Notes under the pieces: generated by a model
What the model saw: the letters and a program-made list of their open reading frames with translations, nothing else
The model's database searches: none
What the model was told of the DNA's origin: nothing
Assembly: GCF_040183065.1 (NCBI RefSeq)
Contig: NC_091120.1
Location: forward strand, 172,519,988 to 172,583,987
Length of the DNA: 64,000 nucleotides
From: Periplaneta americana
Taxonomy: Eukaryota > Arthropoda > Insecta > Blattodea > Blattidae
Direction: 5' to 3'
Shown: piece by piece, positions 10,448 to 22,063 of the stretch
Numbering within the stretch: the stretch's first letter is position 1
Layout: each line of letters opens with the position of its first letter
Translations under genes and position numbers: made by a program

Positions 10448-11020
10448 TTAGGGCATTTCAAACCCTAAGAGGTCTTTAGCCTCATTCACGATATATCGCC
10501 ATTCGTCTCTGTTCTCTGAATCTTCTTGTCGTCCTCCCACTGTAGAAATATTATCATATACTTGGTCCTGCCAACGGAGACGAAGTCTACCAAGAGGTCT
10601 CGTACATCTTGGAGAATAGTCGAAAGCTTTGCATAGAAGAGAGTCTTCATCACGCCGTAGAACGTGTCCAAGCCAACGTAGTCTTCGACTTTTTATTAAG
10701 GCTATTATGTCCGGATTTTTATAAATATCCCTTAGTTCCATGTTCAAAATTCTCCGTGTGTTATTTTCTTGAATGGAACCAAAAATCTTCCTCAAGATTT
10801 TGTTCTCAAAAGCAAAAAGGGATTTTGTTGTTTTTTTTTTGTTAATATCCAAGTTTCACAGCAATATAGGAGAGTTGGTAGGATTATTGTTTTATAGCAT
10901 CTTAATTTTGATAATCTAGAGAGGAGTTTGGAACTAAGTAATTTATGAAGGGAGTAGTAACACTTATTTTCCGTAACGAGTCTATGTTCAATTTCATTCG
11001 CAAATAAGCCTGTTTTATTA
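10448..11020 (-). pseudogene. Non-LTR retrotransposon ORF2, C-terminal part
   Basis: The minus strand encodes the part of a LINE polyprotein just after the reverse transcriptase. Upstream frame: NEIEHRL, then CYKTIILPTLLYCCETWIL (the usual 'YKT.I.P.LLYG.ETW' segment). After a one-base slip in a homopolymer near 10835 comes FENKILRKIFG, then RRLRWLGHVLRR ('RRLRW.GHV.R'), RPLGRLRLRWQDQV and a terminal DEWRYIVNEAKDLL before a TAA at 10448. The RT palm motifs and endonuclease are missing, so the copy is 5'-truncated. The exact clade (RTE-, CR1- or Jockey-like) cannot be fixed by eye. Confidence 0.85.
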
Positions 11021-12495
11021 ATTACTAGCTGAAAGCACCCGGCGTTGCCCGAGTTGTTCTTTTTGCTTCTTTTTTTTTTAATTAAACTGGTTGTTAGACT
11101 TTTCGGTCTTACCAAAGAATAAATATATACATATATCATTTAATTTATATTGGAAGAATTTTTACCCCTTGACAACTGCATGCCTATTTTTAATATGACC
11201 TGAGAAGCTATATCTCACAAATTCAGAACATATTAGGCCTATATTAATTCTTATTTCATACACAGAATACAGATACAATATAAACTCGCAATAAGTCGTT
11301 TTTTAACATAGAGAGACGAATATTTTGAGAGACGTATACCAGGTTTTTAGAAATTAAGAGATTATTTCCACAACGTTTAACATACGACATTGGCAACGTG
11401 ATTATACAATTATAATTTCGCAGCAACATATTTTCGGACGTGAACAACAATATTTTGAGAATTAATATAATGTTATTTTCAGTGGGCTTATGTACATTCA
11501 CATACTACATTAACAACATGACAAAAGTATCATTGAATTGCTTATTGATATGTGTAAAATCTTTTTTTTTTTTGTCACTTCTTTGTATAAAATATAGTTG
11601 AGGATGTGAAAAACACGCAGTTTTTAAGTTAATGTGTGCAACTTTGAGCGACTGTCCTTGAGCTTCATTTTAATGTGACCATTACAAATGCTAGTGGCAT
11701 TGAAATGGCACTTGCCTTAAAATTGAATGAGTATCCTAGCAATACGTGGAATAAAAACATTGCCTTTTATTTTTGCAGTTAATATTGACAATTGTTTTAG
11801 GTTTCGTATGAGTTTCTCACACCAGTTCTTATTCGTGCATAATTTTGGTGGGTTAATATTTCGCAATAGTACTATTGGTTATTCAATATTAAGTAAATTA
11901 TGTGGTAGCAATCCATGTAGTTTCAAAGAATTCTAGAATTCAGTTGTATAAAACTGTCTGCTCACTATCTACAAAACTGCATCGAGGAATTCATAATACG
12001 GTCCTGGACTGCGTAAAGATACTTATTGAATGAATTATCTAGTTTTAGCCTTCATGATGTGTAACAACAATGTAATTTAATTTCGTGTTAAAATTTCCAA
12101 GGCCTCGTGAAAGTCGATGTTGAATATAACAGACAATAATAAAGAACGATTTGACTGTAGAAGATTTTGCATTTTAATATTGTACATGAATATTTGATCT
12201 ATTTATTTTTATTTTTTATATTTTAATTAATTTAACTTCCATTTGCACAATTTTAATGTAGCCTATGTTCTTCCCCTGGTTATGAAGGTTAAATGTGCAA
12301 ACTTTGGCACATATCGGTCAAAGCGTGTAGATTTGTATAGAGTACATACATATCCACATTCAATTTTATATATTAAGATACTTCCTAAGTATTTAAATTC
12401 AGTAACTTTTTGAAACTCCCAATCATCTAGGATATTATAAGTGACCCTCTATTATTTGAGGTACGTGATATATTCATGATAGTAATAATATTAGT

Positions 12496-12530
<35 letters not shown>

Positions 12531-12768
12531 GTAATAATAGCTTATTCCAAACTTTTAAAACCGAATGTTATAATACTATTTGAAAACCATGTTGGTCCGA
12601 TAAGCTATGTAAATTCTCAAAGATTTTATTATAAAGACCGTCAGACTTGTGAATTCAACAATGTGATGAACACAAAGATACTGTTTTTTACATAAAAAAC
12701 AACGTTTTTGGTTCCACAGAACCATCATCAGATCACTAAATTTTTATGTTACAAACAGTGAAGATACG
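11021..12768. other. AT-rich stretch without a gene
   Basis: It starts with CTGAAAGCACCCGGCGTTGC at about 11029, a short GC-rich end resembling the 5' end of an interspersed repeat. The rest is AT-rich with scattered 68-81-codon frames and an (AAT)n run at 12499-12529. Near 12690-12730 the minus strand has CTGATGA followed by a 6-bp hairpin (see rejected items). Confidence 0.5.
12499..12529. repeat. (AAT)n microsatellite
   Basis: About ten trinucleotide units, slightly interrupted on both sides. Confidence 0.9.
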
Positions 12769-12919
12769 TATAGTGCGTTCGTAGCTCGGCTGGACCGTTC
12801 CGCGGCGGCCTTGGACTGCCGCCAGAGTTACACGTAAACGACCGGCAAGTCATGGAACACTAACTACTCTACTAACATTAGGCTTACCTGCATCACAACG
12901 GATGTTGAAAGTGATGACC

Positions 12920-13915
12920 TTCAACTCGAACACATTCCCTATATCTCCGAAAACAATTCTGGTTCACTCACAAAAGTTCATGTTGACTGATTGCCTGTAT
13001 TTCTCTAGTGATGTTATCCTTCAATTCTTGTAACGTGTGCGGATTTGATGCGTACAGTTTATTCTTTAACGTTCCCCATAAATAAAAATCGCATGGAGAT
13101 AGGTCAAGGGAACGAGGTGGCCACAATCCTCGACTAAATTATTCTGTCACCAAACAGATTTCGCAATTCATGCATAGAATTCGCAGCGGTGTGCACTGTA
13201 GCTGAATCCTCCTGAAACCAGCCACTCAATCGTTCATTTCTTGTTAGTTGCGGAAAAAAATTATTTAAAATGAAGTTACATAAACGTGTGAATCAACTAT
13301 TGTGTCGAAAAATATGGGACCTATAATTCTACTCGTACTCACTGCACACCAAACCCCAACCTTTGCAGCGTGGTGAGGAACTTCATGAATAATATGGGGA
13401 ATTTCGGTAGCCCAGTATCTATTGTTCTGAGTAGAAACGTGACCGTGAAGATGAAACCACGCTTCATTAGTGAAGAACGTTAAAAGTGGGTCCACGTCAC
13501 CATTATGAACGGACTGAACAAACCAATTGCAATAATTAACTCTACTTACAGGATCTTGTGGTTGTAAAGTATGAACTACAGTTACCCTGTATGGCTTAAG
13601 TTTCAGAAGTTTCGTTGCCACAAAAGCTGACGTCTTGGAAATGTTAACCTCTTGTGCTAAGCGTCGCAGTGATTTGCGGGGTGAGTGCTCTAACCGGGCC
13701 CCTACGTCATCAAGCTTCTCTTGTTGAACACGTTTCTTGTTCAAAAAAGATCCTGTACGTCTGACTTTATTGACAAGATCATGAATAGTTGACCTGCTAG
13801 GAAGTCGAACACCTGCAAACCGATATTCAAATTCTCTTCGACACCTTCTTGCAGAAGAATATTTCACATACGCATCATAGAGAAAAATACGTTGTTCTAA
13901 AGCAGCGGTTCCCAA
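12920..13915 (-). pseudogene. DUF4817-type Tc1/mariner-like transposase, inactivated
   Basis: The N-terminal helix-turn-helix part reads LEQRIFLYDAYVKY... and SRSTIHDLVNKVRRTGSF, typical of the DUF4817 family that precedes DDE_3-type catalytic domains in insects. The first catalytic region is FFTNEAWFHLHGHV, where the family normally has an Asp (TDEAWF); here it is Asn. After a frame change at 13265 come QEDSATVHTA (second Asp) and, in another frame, DLSPCDFYLWG (third acidic residue). At least two frameshifts, one in-frame stop and the D-to-N change make it non-functional. The natural start is missing because a hAT inserted at 13903. Confidence 0.85.
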
Positions 13916-14183
13916 ACTTTTTCAGCCACGGAGCCCTTTTTGAAGCAAAAGTTTCTCGTGGAGCCCCAAGAAATATTTACTTTTTAGTTTTATCTGTCTA
14001 CGTTCTATGAATTATATTTCACACGATACATAAACGGAAGTATGAATATATATATATATATATATATAAAGGAAACAATAGTAAATAAGTACTGGATATA
14101 ATTTATTTAAATCTACAAAATGATATTAACACGTAGTTAAGACATTTAAAAAATGTTACAATGTAACATGTTCACCCGAAGTT

Positions 14184-14415
14184 GTTAAATTGTTATGTTT
14201 TATTTAACGACGCTCGCAACTGCAGAGGTTATATCAGCGTTGCTGGATGTGCCGGAATTTTGTCCCGCAGGAGTTCTTTTACATGCCAGTAAAACTACTG
14301 ACATGAGTCTGTCTCATTTAAGCACACTTAAATGCCATTGACCTGGCTCGGGATCGAACCCGCAACCTTGGGCATAGAAGGCCAGCGCTATACCAACTCG
14401 CCAACCAGGTCGACC
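14184..14415 (-). mobile_element. SINE family C, copy 1, 11-bp TSD
   Basis: Antisense tRNA-derived head (TCGAACCCGC is the complement of box B), family C body (complement of GGACAAAATTCCGGCAC) and 3' end GCGTCGTTAAATAA on the minus strand. Perfect duplication CACCCGAAGTT at 14173-14183 and 14416-14426. It sits inside the hAT, downstream of its C-terminal coding end, so it inserted later. Confidence 0.92.
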
Positions 14416-14424
14416 CACCCGAAG

Positions 14425-14649
14425 TTAATGTGAAGAATGTGCCTGTTTCTTGCGACAGAGTTCGTCAAAGTCCGGTGTCATAGAAGTCAGTTGAAGACTT
14501 ATATCGTCTTCTGTCTCCAAACAAATTCGATATTTTGTTTTTGTAGCCGTGTACCTCGAAAAGGTCGTTTCACTGACGTACACAGTACCAAAAGGCAGTG
14601 AGAGAAATTTAGCTTTTGAACTTAATATCAAAAGACCCTCCCCTAACAT
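14425..14649 (-). pseudogene. hAT transposase C-terminal (dimerisation) region
   Basis: Reads LPFGTVYVSETTFSRYTATK, then TKYRICLETEDDISLQL and a basic KKQAHSSH end. This matches the conserved C-terminal 'CE.TFS....K.K.R..L..ED.I.LQL' block of ZBED5-like hAT transposases. The gap to the next fragment at 14857 is degenerate. Confidence 0.8.
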
Positions 14650-14856
14650 AGCCCAAAATTTCGGAAATGGTTTGCTTTTAAATTATGCCTGACAGTGGCT
14701 GTTCGAAACCATGTCTATAAGGACCTCATATCTGAAGCAGTGAGGGCTGCTGGTTTTGACATCACTGGAAATGGATCTACAAGCCACTCATATTTCTTTA
14801 TAATCGATTCCTGAGTGTCCCTTGGAAATTATGAATTCATATTTTGAAGCAAATTT

Positions 14857-15495
14857 TCAAGGTGCTCTTTCATTATTGCTATGAATGAGACATTCATTGT
14901 TATGTTGTTTTCTTCTATAAAGTTTGAAGTCTATGAGAAACGTAACATCCTTAATGTCGACGCTTTCTATGTAGAACGCTATATTTTTCTTCAGTGTGAC
15001 AATTTCGTCATCAGCATCGAATATAATCTTCCTTTTACCTTGTATGTATGTGCTGAATTCATTTTTGAAAAAGTCTGCCAAGTAACATAATTTGTACAAC
15101 CATTCCTGATCATTCAAATAATCTGCTAGCAAACTGTTCTGGTAATTCGAAAGTGAATGAACTTCCGTTCGAAGTTCATGTAATCGAGACAACGCTTTAC
15201 CGCGCGACAACCATCGCACTTCTGTGTGTAATATTACTAACAATGACTTGTGTAAGCTACCCATATCTTCACACAGAATTTTAAGTAATTTACACTGCGA
15301 AGGTCGTGCCTTAACAAAGTTGATAATTTTGACGGCGTTGTCTAGGACCTGCTTTAATAAGCTGGCATTTTTTCGTTGCGAGGACGTGTTGGTATAGTAC
15401 ACAGTGACTACTTGTTCAGTTTTTTTAATTTTCTTCATCCTTGTAACAGCGCCAGCAACAGGACCTCCCATGGCCTTTGCACCATCCGTGCACAC
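14857..15495 (-). pseudogene. hAT transposase central region, ZBED5/SCAND3-like
   Basis: 212 codons open. The start CTDGAKAMGG corresponds to the catalytic-Asp block ('CTDGA.AM.G'). Further on come IINFVKARPSQCKLLKILC, HTEVRWLSRGKALSRLHELR (the family's 'LLLHTEVRWLSRG' block with the RW pair) and NDQEWLYKLCYLADFF. This fits the RNase H-like fold of hAT transposases. The cysteine/histidine segment between the Asp block and IINF is shortened (YYTNTSSQRKN), so the protein is probably damaged even where the frame is open. Confidence 0.87.
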
Positions 15496-15930
15496 GTCAA
15501 TGCAATTGTCCCACGGTATCGACTTTTCAATGAAGAAGAAAAAATTTCAGTACCGCTTGTAGAGGATGACAATGGCTGCAGAACAAAATATTTCACGAAA
15601 GAACCTGAAAATTAACACCGCACAAACATCATTAACATAGCTAACCCGGCAAAGGCCGTGGATTTGTCAAGTTGTAACGAAAATTTCGTTGAACTGATAC
15701 GGAAAATCATGATATTTTTACGTCTTTTCATATATTCTAGATTCCATCATGCACAGTGTTATGTGACAAGGGCACAGTGGATTCAAGTTTGCAGTTTTCT
15801 CGTCCACCATGCACTTCACTACCTTCACTAATAGTGGTTTCATAAGAGTTTCAGCAAGGGTGAGGTTTACCAGGAAGAGCCTGGTCATGACTAACCAAGT
15901 ACGACGTTTTCAGTGCTTTCTCGTTTGTTT

Positions 15931-16131
15931 TTACACGAGGTAAAATTTTGTCTGAACTACATGGAGTTCGTCACTTTTTCTTTCGAAGTAGTCTGCAGTA
16001 TTATTTGTGAAGTTTTGAATTGAGAAATACCGTCTAAGCTTGGCAGGAGACATAAAACTATTGGGAAAAACTTTGTTATGTATCACACACTGTGGATGTT
16101 CATCAGCAAACTCAGTGAATCCCATGTCCAA
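15931..16131 (-). pseudogene. hAT transposase N-terminus, degenerate BED-type finger
   Basis: Reads DMGFTEFADEHPQCVIHNKVF, then MSPAKLRRYFSIQN and DYFERKSDEL. ZBED5-like proteins start with 'GF..........P.C..C.......M.P.KL..H....H' and 'FF..K...L'. Here one Cys (CVIHN) and one His (RRYF) of the finger are substituted, so zinc binding is probably lost. Confidence 0.72.
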
Positions 16132-16429
16132 ATATAAATCACAATATTTTTGTTACTTTCAATACCTCTATACTAGGCATCGTAGACTCAGAGACAGGAT
16201 CATGTTCAACATATTCGCACTATCTTCTTTGAAAGTAAGGTTATAGCTGTTGTTATCTCCCTTTGACTGAGCAATGGTTGATGTCTAATGACTTTTAGGT
16301 TTTAGGGAGCCCGTCTTAAGCCACAGTTCCGGTTCAATGAAAGTTTAGCCAACACATCTGCTATCAAATTAACATGCTGGTATATGGTATATATTTTTTT
16401 TGAGGTAACGTAACAGTCAATAGATTGTA

Positions 16430-17541
16430 CAGGGACATCATTTTATTTTTACTTCAATTTTTATTGTGCCTGAGTTTTTGAATGTACTTCATTCCCACCC
16501 CTTCTACTAATGAAGTTCAACTGTCCTCCATACAGATCCAAGACCGCATATACAGTCATAGTAGCCTTACGGTCATAGTAAACAGTACGTTCCAAAAATA
16601 TGTTCGCGTTTTCCAGTGATGAAAGAGCTTTCAATATTGCATCATTTTCCATTTGCCTACGTCGCATCCCGGTTTCCCCCACCTGCTTCTATTCGCCTCT
16701 CTGTAAATGCTAGTGGCTGGGCTGTCAGCTCTTTTCTGGGAACATTAATTTCTGTTAGGAATTGGACGTCTAAGTAATATTATACCCATACAATTGTTTA
16801 AAATAACTTAAACAAAAGGACCTCGTTAAGTAATTAACTGTCACGTGATTTCCTCCCTTTCTACGATGCTGCGACGTAACCACTTGGACGGACAGTAGAT
16901 AGCATGTCTGAGTAATTTTATCCTTTCGGATCTGGCAGAAGTGAAGATTGAATTTACAGTACGTAAGGTCTCTTTTATAGAGTAGGTACAGAATTATTTC
17001 AACATGAGTTACTAATACGAAGTACGAACCTGGTAATTGGAATTACGTACAATAGTCTATAGTGCGATAATATGCACAAAAGAATTGAAGCTTGTATCGA
17101 AATGAACGGCCACCATTTTAAAAAATGTGTTTAAATATCCATATTATGATTATTTTTCTATTTAACTTCATTCTCTATATTGTATGCTAATGTGTTGTAG
17201 ACAGTATAATATACACTGCATAATAAATACGTCCTCATGGATAACTCAGTTCGAGAGTAAAAACACTCATTGTTAATACTGTACTGTATTTTGATTAAAC
17301 AAAAACCTAATGAAAATTATCAAACTCAAAATCGCGATATTTCCTAGTTTACGTGAATGGATGAACTACTTTTCTTCCCTCCTGTACCTAGTAAAGTAAT
17401 TTGTTTGTATATTACGCCAATATCATCGAACTCCAGTCGTGGAAGGGGGTAGCAAACGGCGTTTCCGGTTCTTAATCGTTGACCCAAAGGTATAGCCAGG
17501 TTAATATCAGAAATGTTAGTAAAAATAAAATGATGTTCCTG
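16430..17541 (-). mobile_element. 1.1-kb mariner-like TIR element, copy A
   Basis: Ends CAGGGACATCATTTTATTTT and, on the complement of the right end, CAGGAACATCATTTTATTTT, with TA on both sides. A second copy lies at 55923-56990. Both keep a short minus-strand frame near the left end but no complete transposase. It is nested in the 12.8-18.0-kb transposon. Confidence 0.85.
16461..16682 (-). CDS. Conserved short frame in the mariner-like element (possible residual exon)
   Basis: 73 codons. The block LKALSSLENANIFLERT and the end SRRGG.EVHSKTQ.Q are the same in copy B at 55954-56139. I do not recognise the protein. It may be the last exon of a longer ancestral gene or chance conservation between recent copies. 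Confidence 0.35.
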   Translation of the reverse strand: MGETGMRRRQMENDAILKALSSLENANIFLERTVYYDRKATMTVYAVLDLYGGQLNFISRRGGNEVHSKTQAQ

Positions 17542-17810
17542 TAGATTCCACGTACCACGAATAATAAACGCTGCCTGTCCAGTATATAAAAAATAAAATT
17601 AATTTCGAGAATCATTGAGTACTTGGCAAGCAAGAAAGATCGAGATAGTTCCAGTGACGAGTAGATCTAATATTAATGCTTCCATGTAGCAAGAAGAACG
17701 CAAACTACTTTCTCAGAAAGTAATTTTAGCTTGATGGAAGTAGTTTCCGTTTTTCCCGCTAGAGACTAGATGGAATTAGCAATTTTTGTCATCTTCATCA
17801 ATTCCGCGGA
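17542..17810. other. Unclassified filler inside the nested transposon
   Basis: AT-rich sequence between the mariner-like element and the presumed 5' untranslated region of the host transposon. It may be the missing right part of the hAT. No coding or repeat structure is visible. Confidence 0.35.
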
Positions 17811-18292
17811 CGGAGCCCCTGAGAATCATTCGCATAGACACTTTATCACCACGAGACTAAACAATTTTACTCACAACACGCGCACAGACGTCTTTCCCTC
17901 ACGACAGATTCAACTCGACTGACTGGCGCGTCAGCGGTAGCTACAGCGCTACTCTGGCGGCAGGCTCGCCAATCTTTACCCAGTCCAAGGCCGCCGCGGA
18001 ACGGTCCGGCCGAGCTACGAACTCACTGTATATATGATGAACGGAATACATAATGAAAAACAAGGGTACATATAAAATCACGAGTTAAAAGATGGTTAAA
18101 ATAGGTTGAACATTAACGATAAAATATATGTATAAGGGAATAAAATTACTTATTACAGTAATGATTATTAGTCATTGTAATCTATATGAGAGAGAAATTG
18201 TGAGTAGAGCAAAGGCAGCATTTACCAGCGTCCTGAGACGTATAGTCTTAAAATACCGAATATAATGTGATTGCAAATTACGTAACAAAAGT

Positions 18293-18545
18293 CCACTGGC
18301 GTGGCTCAGTCGGTTAAGGCGTTTGCCTACCGGTCTCAGGTTTCGGTCGGGCGCGGTTTCGATCCCCGTTTGGACTTATTGCCTGGTTGGGTTTTTTCCG
18401 AGGTTTTCCCCAACCGTAAGGTGAATTCCAGGTAATCTATGGCGAATCCTCGGTCTCATCTCGCCAAATACCATCTCGCTATCACCAATTTCATCGATGC
18501 TAAATAACCTAGTAGTTGATACAGTTAAATACCAACTAAAAAAAA
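18293..18545 (+). mobile_element. SINE family B, copy 1, 10-bp TSD
   Basis: The tRNA-derived head (GCGTGGCTCAGTCGGTTAAGG) has the long variable-arm look of a Leu/Ser-type tRNA. The body is GCCTGGTTGGG, TCGGTCTCATCTCGCCAAAT and CTAAATAACCTAGTAGTTGA. Perfect duplication TAACAAAAGT at 18283-18292 and 18546-18555. The middle resembles family A (CCTGGTTG..TTTTTTCCG.GGTTTTCCC). Confidence 0.92.
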
Positions 18546-18555
18546 TAACAAAAGT

Positions 18556-19194
18556 GGCATGAAGACTGCATTTACAAGAATATCAGTTCTGGTGTGCTGG
18601 TACAGGTTGACATTCAAACGAGCGTAAGTGGATTAGGCCTATCAGTTTCATCCGTTGAAAAGAGGATGCAACTTTCGCAACATATAAAGTCTTGCAGTCT
18701 GAAAAATTAGGTTGGGGAAGATTAATGTTGGAATATACATGTTTGATAATTTGCAAAACAAATAAAGCGAAATGGGGTTGTTATAAGAACCACGAAGATA
18801 AATATCGTGCTTACAGAACTGATGCGGAAGATAGGTATGTCTGGAACTGTAGAAGGACCAGCAATAAATATTAGCTAACGTTACGTTTACAAAGTGTCAC
18901 ACTAAGTGACATCAAATTGAAAAGTAGGGGAAGAGGAAAGTCCATCATTGCGGGAGTGTGTTGCGGGCTGCATCAGCTCGCAGTCGCTAAAGGGTAAGGT
19001 ACGCTGGCGGCATCGTAACTGCAGTTGAGTTCAGATAGAAATGATCCCCTCTCTGCAGTCACTCGCTCCCCTCAGTCCAGAGCACTAGTTGGTCTGGTCC
19101 ACTCCACTCACCACTTGCGCAAAGGACTTGTTTCGTCTCCTATACTCTACAGTTTTCAGAATTGGAGTTATAGCACAGTCTAGTATACAGTATA
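18556..19194. other. No gene seen
   Basis: A moderately GC-rich patch at 18930-19140 has no coding pattern that I recognise. The first part holds one 60-codon frame. Confidence 0.4.
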
Positions 19195-19196
19195 TA

Positions 19197-20680
19197 CAGT
19201 CACGAAGCTCGGGATGATTTTTTTGCATTTATCGCGATAGTTGCTAGCCGCTTGGAGCGCTGTGAGTACTAGGAACAATAGACTGTGCCATGCCATCGTG
19301 ATCGCCATGTAACTCGCTTAACCCGATTACGAAGAGCGGCGCTTCAACCATATAAATTCGTTGGAATGAATAAAGAGTAACATATTTCTCTAAAATGTAG
19401 TGTAATTGCATTAGTAAGATTTAAAACAATGATTATGAGACACTTCCGACATATTTCACTTGCGAGTTAAGGTGTAATATTATTTTTGGTGTGAAAATTA
19501 CGTTGGTTCGTATGTTTAATACCGGCCTTGATTTCGATTAAATGTTGCGAAATTCTTAGACATTCATTTATGCACGATTCAATAAATATCAGTTGCACTG
19601 CACGGATATTTAGATATGTTGAAATTATAGGTTATGTTTACTGTATCAGTTGCCCCTTTCTGTCTAATTTTAGTGGTCTCCAATGCCCTGCCATTCATAT
19701 GGAAATTATAGGTTATGTTTACTATATTTAACTTATATTCCTATATTCGCAATTATACATTATAATTAAGTATAATGTCATGTATGATACCTCGGACATT
19801 CAATTTGTCCGTATTTTAATTCTACAATTGAGTACTGAATTATTGTATTTATCTACTATTTAAGAGACGAAGTAACACAATCGTACGTACACTAATTTCA
19901 TAGGAGTGGTGTGGTAAATTTTCTGTCTACAATTAAGGAAGGTACATGTGCTAAATTAAAATCACAATATAAATTCTTTATTTATTAAACTTAAAAATAG
20001 CTTCCATTCTAAACTTAAAATGTTGACGCGAACAAATTATGTTAACATGTAAAATTCTCTTTACATTAAAATAACACAGTTTTGTAATTATTTCTGCAAC
20101 ATAAGCAATAAGAAGTAAACGGAATTTATGGACACATTACACTAAATAAAATTTAGCAATGAAAGGCAATACAGTTATAATATAATATTTCACTGAGCTC
20201 CATACACTGAAATAGAAACCCCGAACATACATTACGGCCTGGTCTAGAACGAAAAGGCATTGACTGTGCAGTATTTCGCATTGTGAAAAGTTGTGTAAAC
20301 TGTGAAATGTTCGTTATCGGTTGTAATAACTGTAAATGTCTAAAATACAATAATTTGAATAATAATATGGGACAAGGAGACGTTTGTAGTACTATAAATT
20401 GTAGAAAAAGAGGTCAGAGTTATCCTTCTTCCGAAAGATTCAGGAAGGTGAGTTTATAAAATATAATATATACTTTATGAAAATAATATATAAACCTTAT
20501 GTATTTCATATTTCAGTAGTGGAAGGAAGGTGTTAATTTTTTCAAAAGAACACGATATCGAAAGTACAATACATTTTATCGTCTGCTAGGGAAGGGGATG
20601 TGATGAGGCGGTAGCAGCGATCCTAGTGGTTAGCAACTATCTATGGATGCATATTTATTAAATATTGAGCTTCGTGACTG
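19197..20680 (+). mobile_element. 1.48-kb TA-flanked TIR element with a THAP-like exon
   Basis: Short inverted ends CAGTCACGAAGCTC and GAGCTTCGTGACTG lie next to TA on both sides (19195-19196 and 20681-20682). Homology extends weakly inward (GATAGTTGCTA on both arms). It contains a short plus-strand frame ending in a splice donor. The combination suggests a non-autonomous or captured-exon element. Confidence 0.6.
20307..20447 (+). CDS. Possible THAP-like first exon ending at a GTGAGT donor
   Basis: From ATG at 20307 (or an in-frame ATG at 20367) the frame reads GDVCSTINCRKRGQ and ends SSERFRK at AAG|GTGAGT (20448). A Cys-x4-Cys pair followed by a basic loop and F-R resembles the N-terminal zinc ligands of a THAP domain, and THAP exons often end there. 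The F-P motif expected before the donor is absent (ERFRK), so the call is weaker than for 22064. No downstream exon with the C-x2-H ligands is visible. Confidence 0.4.
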
Positions 20681-20682
20681 TA

Positions 20683-21089
20683 TATATTAGACTGTGGTTT
20701 TAGTGCTAGAACACAAGCTGAAGTTTTCCTCCCTCTGACTTAGTGCTAGAAACCGATCTGAAGTTTCCCTCCTGTAGTTGAATGCTAGAGCACGAGCTAA
20801 ATTTTCCATCCGGTAGTCAGTTGTAGAATACGGCTTATCATTCCGCGAAACTCGGTCCTGTTCTTAGCGTTCACTGGATTAGTACAGACAGTAGTTCTTC
20901 CAGGACCTTCTGTTTTGCTCAGAATTACATATTTCATTCACACGCAATGCTGCCCAGCGTGATGTCGCGGACATCATGACACCTTCTAGCTTATTTTGGT
21001 GTCTCCGCTGGAAAAAAAAAAAGTAATTTTATCGTATACGTATGTACAGGACGCCTAGAGAAAAGTTTGATTTAATCTAGTTATATTTT
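20683..21089. other. Imperfect short repeats, no gene
   Basis: Three loose copies of TAGTGCTAGAAC...GAAGTTTTCCTCC occur at 20700-20820. Nothing coding. Confidence 0.4.
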
Positions 21090-21915
21090 TTCCATGAAAT
21101 CCGTTAGTTTCTTATTAACTCATTTAATTTGAATCAGTGTTCCATAGTCGATTTAATTGTATTTAAAAATCTATTTTTATTTTGTAAAAATTTAAAATTA
21201 TAATATAAACAATAATTATAAGGAAACTTTTTCTTAGACTGTTTAATTTTAATTTATTTGCTTCTCTCTTCCACAACTGGTAATCTATACTAATAATAAA
21301 TCTGTAACCGAAATTTTTCTGGTAATTTTCGCTTTTCCAAAAATAATTGATGTTAACATGTATAATTAATAATCCGTTAGTTTCTTAGTAACTCACTTAA
21401 TTCGAATCAGTGTTCCATAATCGATTTAACTATATTTAAAAATCTATTTTTATATTGTAAAAAATTAAAATTATAATATAAACAATAATTATAAGGAAAA
21501 TCTTCCTTAGACTATTTAATTTCAATTGATTTGCTTTACTTTTTCACAACTGGTAATCTATACTAATAATAAATCTGTAACCGAAATTTTTCTGGTAAAT
21601 TTCGCTTTTCCAAAAACAATTGGTGTTAACATGTATAATTAATAATCCGTTAGTTTCTTATTAACTCATTTAATTTGAATCAGTGTTCCATAATCGATTT
21701 AACTATATTTAAAAATCTATTTTTATTCTGTAAAAATTTGAAATTATAATATAAACAATAATTATAAAGAAACTTTTCCTTAGACTTTCTAATTTTAATT
21801 AATTTTCTTTTCTTTTTCACAACTGGTAATCTATACTAATAATAAATCTGTAACCGAAATTTTTCTGGTAATTTTCTCTTTTTAAAAAATTATTGGTGTT
21901 AACAGATATAATTAA
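21090..21915. repeat. 273-bp tandem repeat, about three units
   Basis: CCGTTAGTTTCTTA recurs at 21101, 21374 and 21647, and CTATACTAATAATAAATCTG at 21285, 21558 and 21831, each exactly 273 bp apart. The segment CTATACTAATAATAAATCTG followed by TTTTTCTGGTAATTTTCGC resembles the 3' end of a LINE family seen in arthropods, so the array may have arisen from one. Confidence 0.93.
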
Positions 21916-22063
21916 TCATTCTGAAACCAAAAATCGCCGCCGAGAATTCGGTACTCTCTAATATAAACCAATATACACTGACTCTGATCACAGTATAAAG
22001 AAGATACAGTTGTAGATTGATGCTGGGCTAGTAAATAGTTTTATTAATTAGTGCTGTGTTAAA

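Larger units (their letters stand above)
13903..16300 (-). mobile_element. hAT transposon, ZBED5/SCAND3-like, one end recognised
   Basis: The left end CAGCGGTTCCCAAACTTTTT has the CAG..GGTTCCCAA form common in hAT elements. It interrupts the DUF4817 gene right after TTCTAAAG. Three separated parts of one hAT transposase follow on the minus strand. I could not find the opposite terminal repeat, so the right limit is only where the N-terminal coding homology fades. Confidence 0.7.
12771..18028 (-). mobile_element. 5.26-kb Tc1/mariner-like transposon, DUF4817-type, with nested insertions
   Basis: The inverted ends match over about 45 bp (left AGTGCGTTCGTAGCTCGG, right complement AGTGAGTTCGTAGCTCGG, then CCGTTCCGCGGCGGCC in both). 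TA lies on each side (12769-12770 and 18029-18030). The transposase runs leftward from inside the element. Its presumed 5' untranslated region is left near 17810-17940, while the coding region resumes at 13915. The material between belongs to later insertions: a hAT, the SINE within it, and a second mariner-like element. Without these the element would be roughly 1.3-1.5 kb, normal for the superfamily. Confidence 0.82.

Noticed and set aside
12690-12730. Hammerhead ribozyme motif on the minus strand (CTGATGA plus hairpin)
   Set aside because: CTGATGA and a 6-bp stem II are present, but the required GAAA is AAAA, and I find no complementary stem I or cleavage triplet in place.
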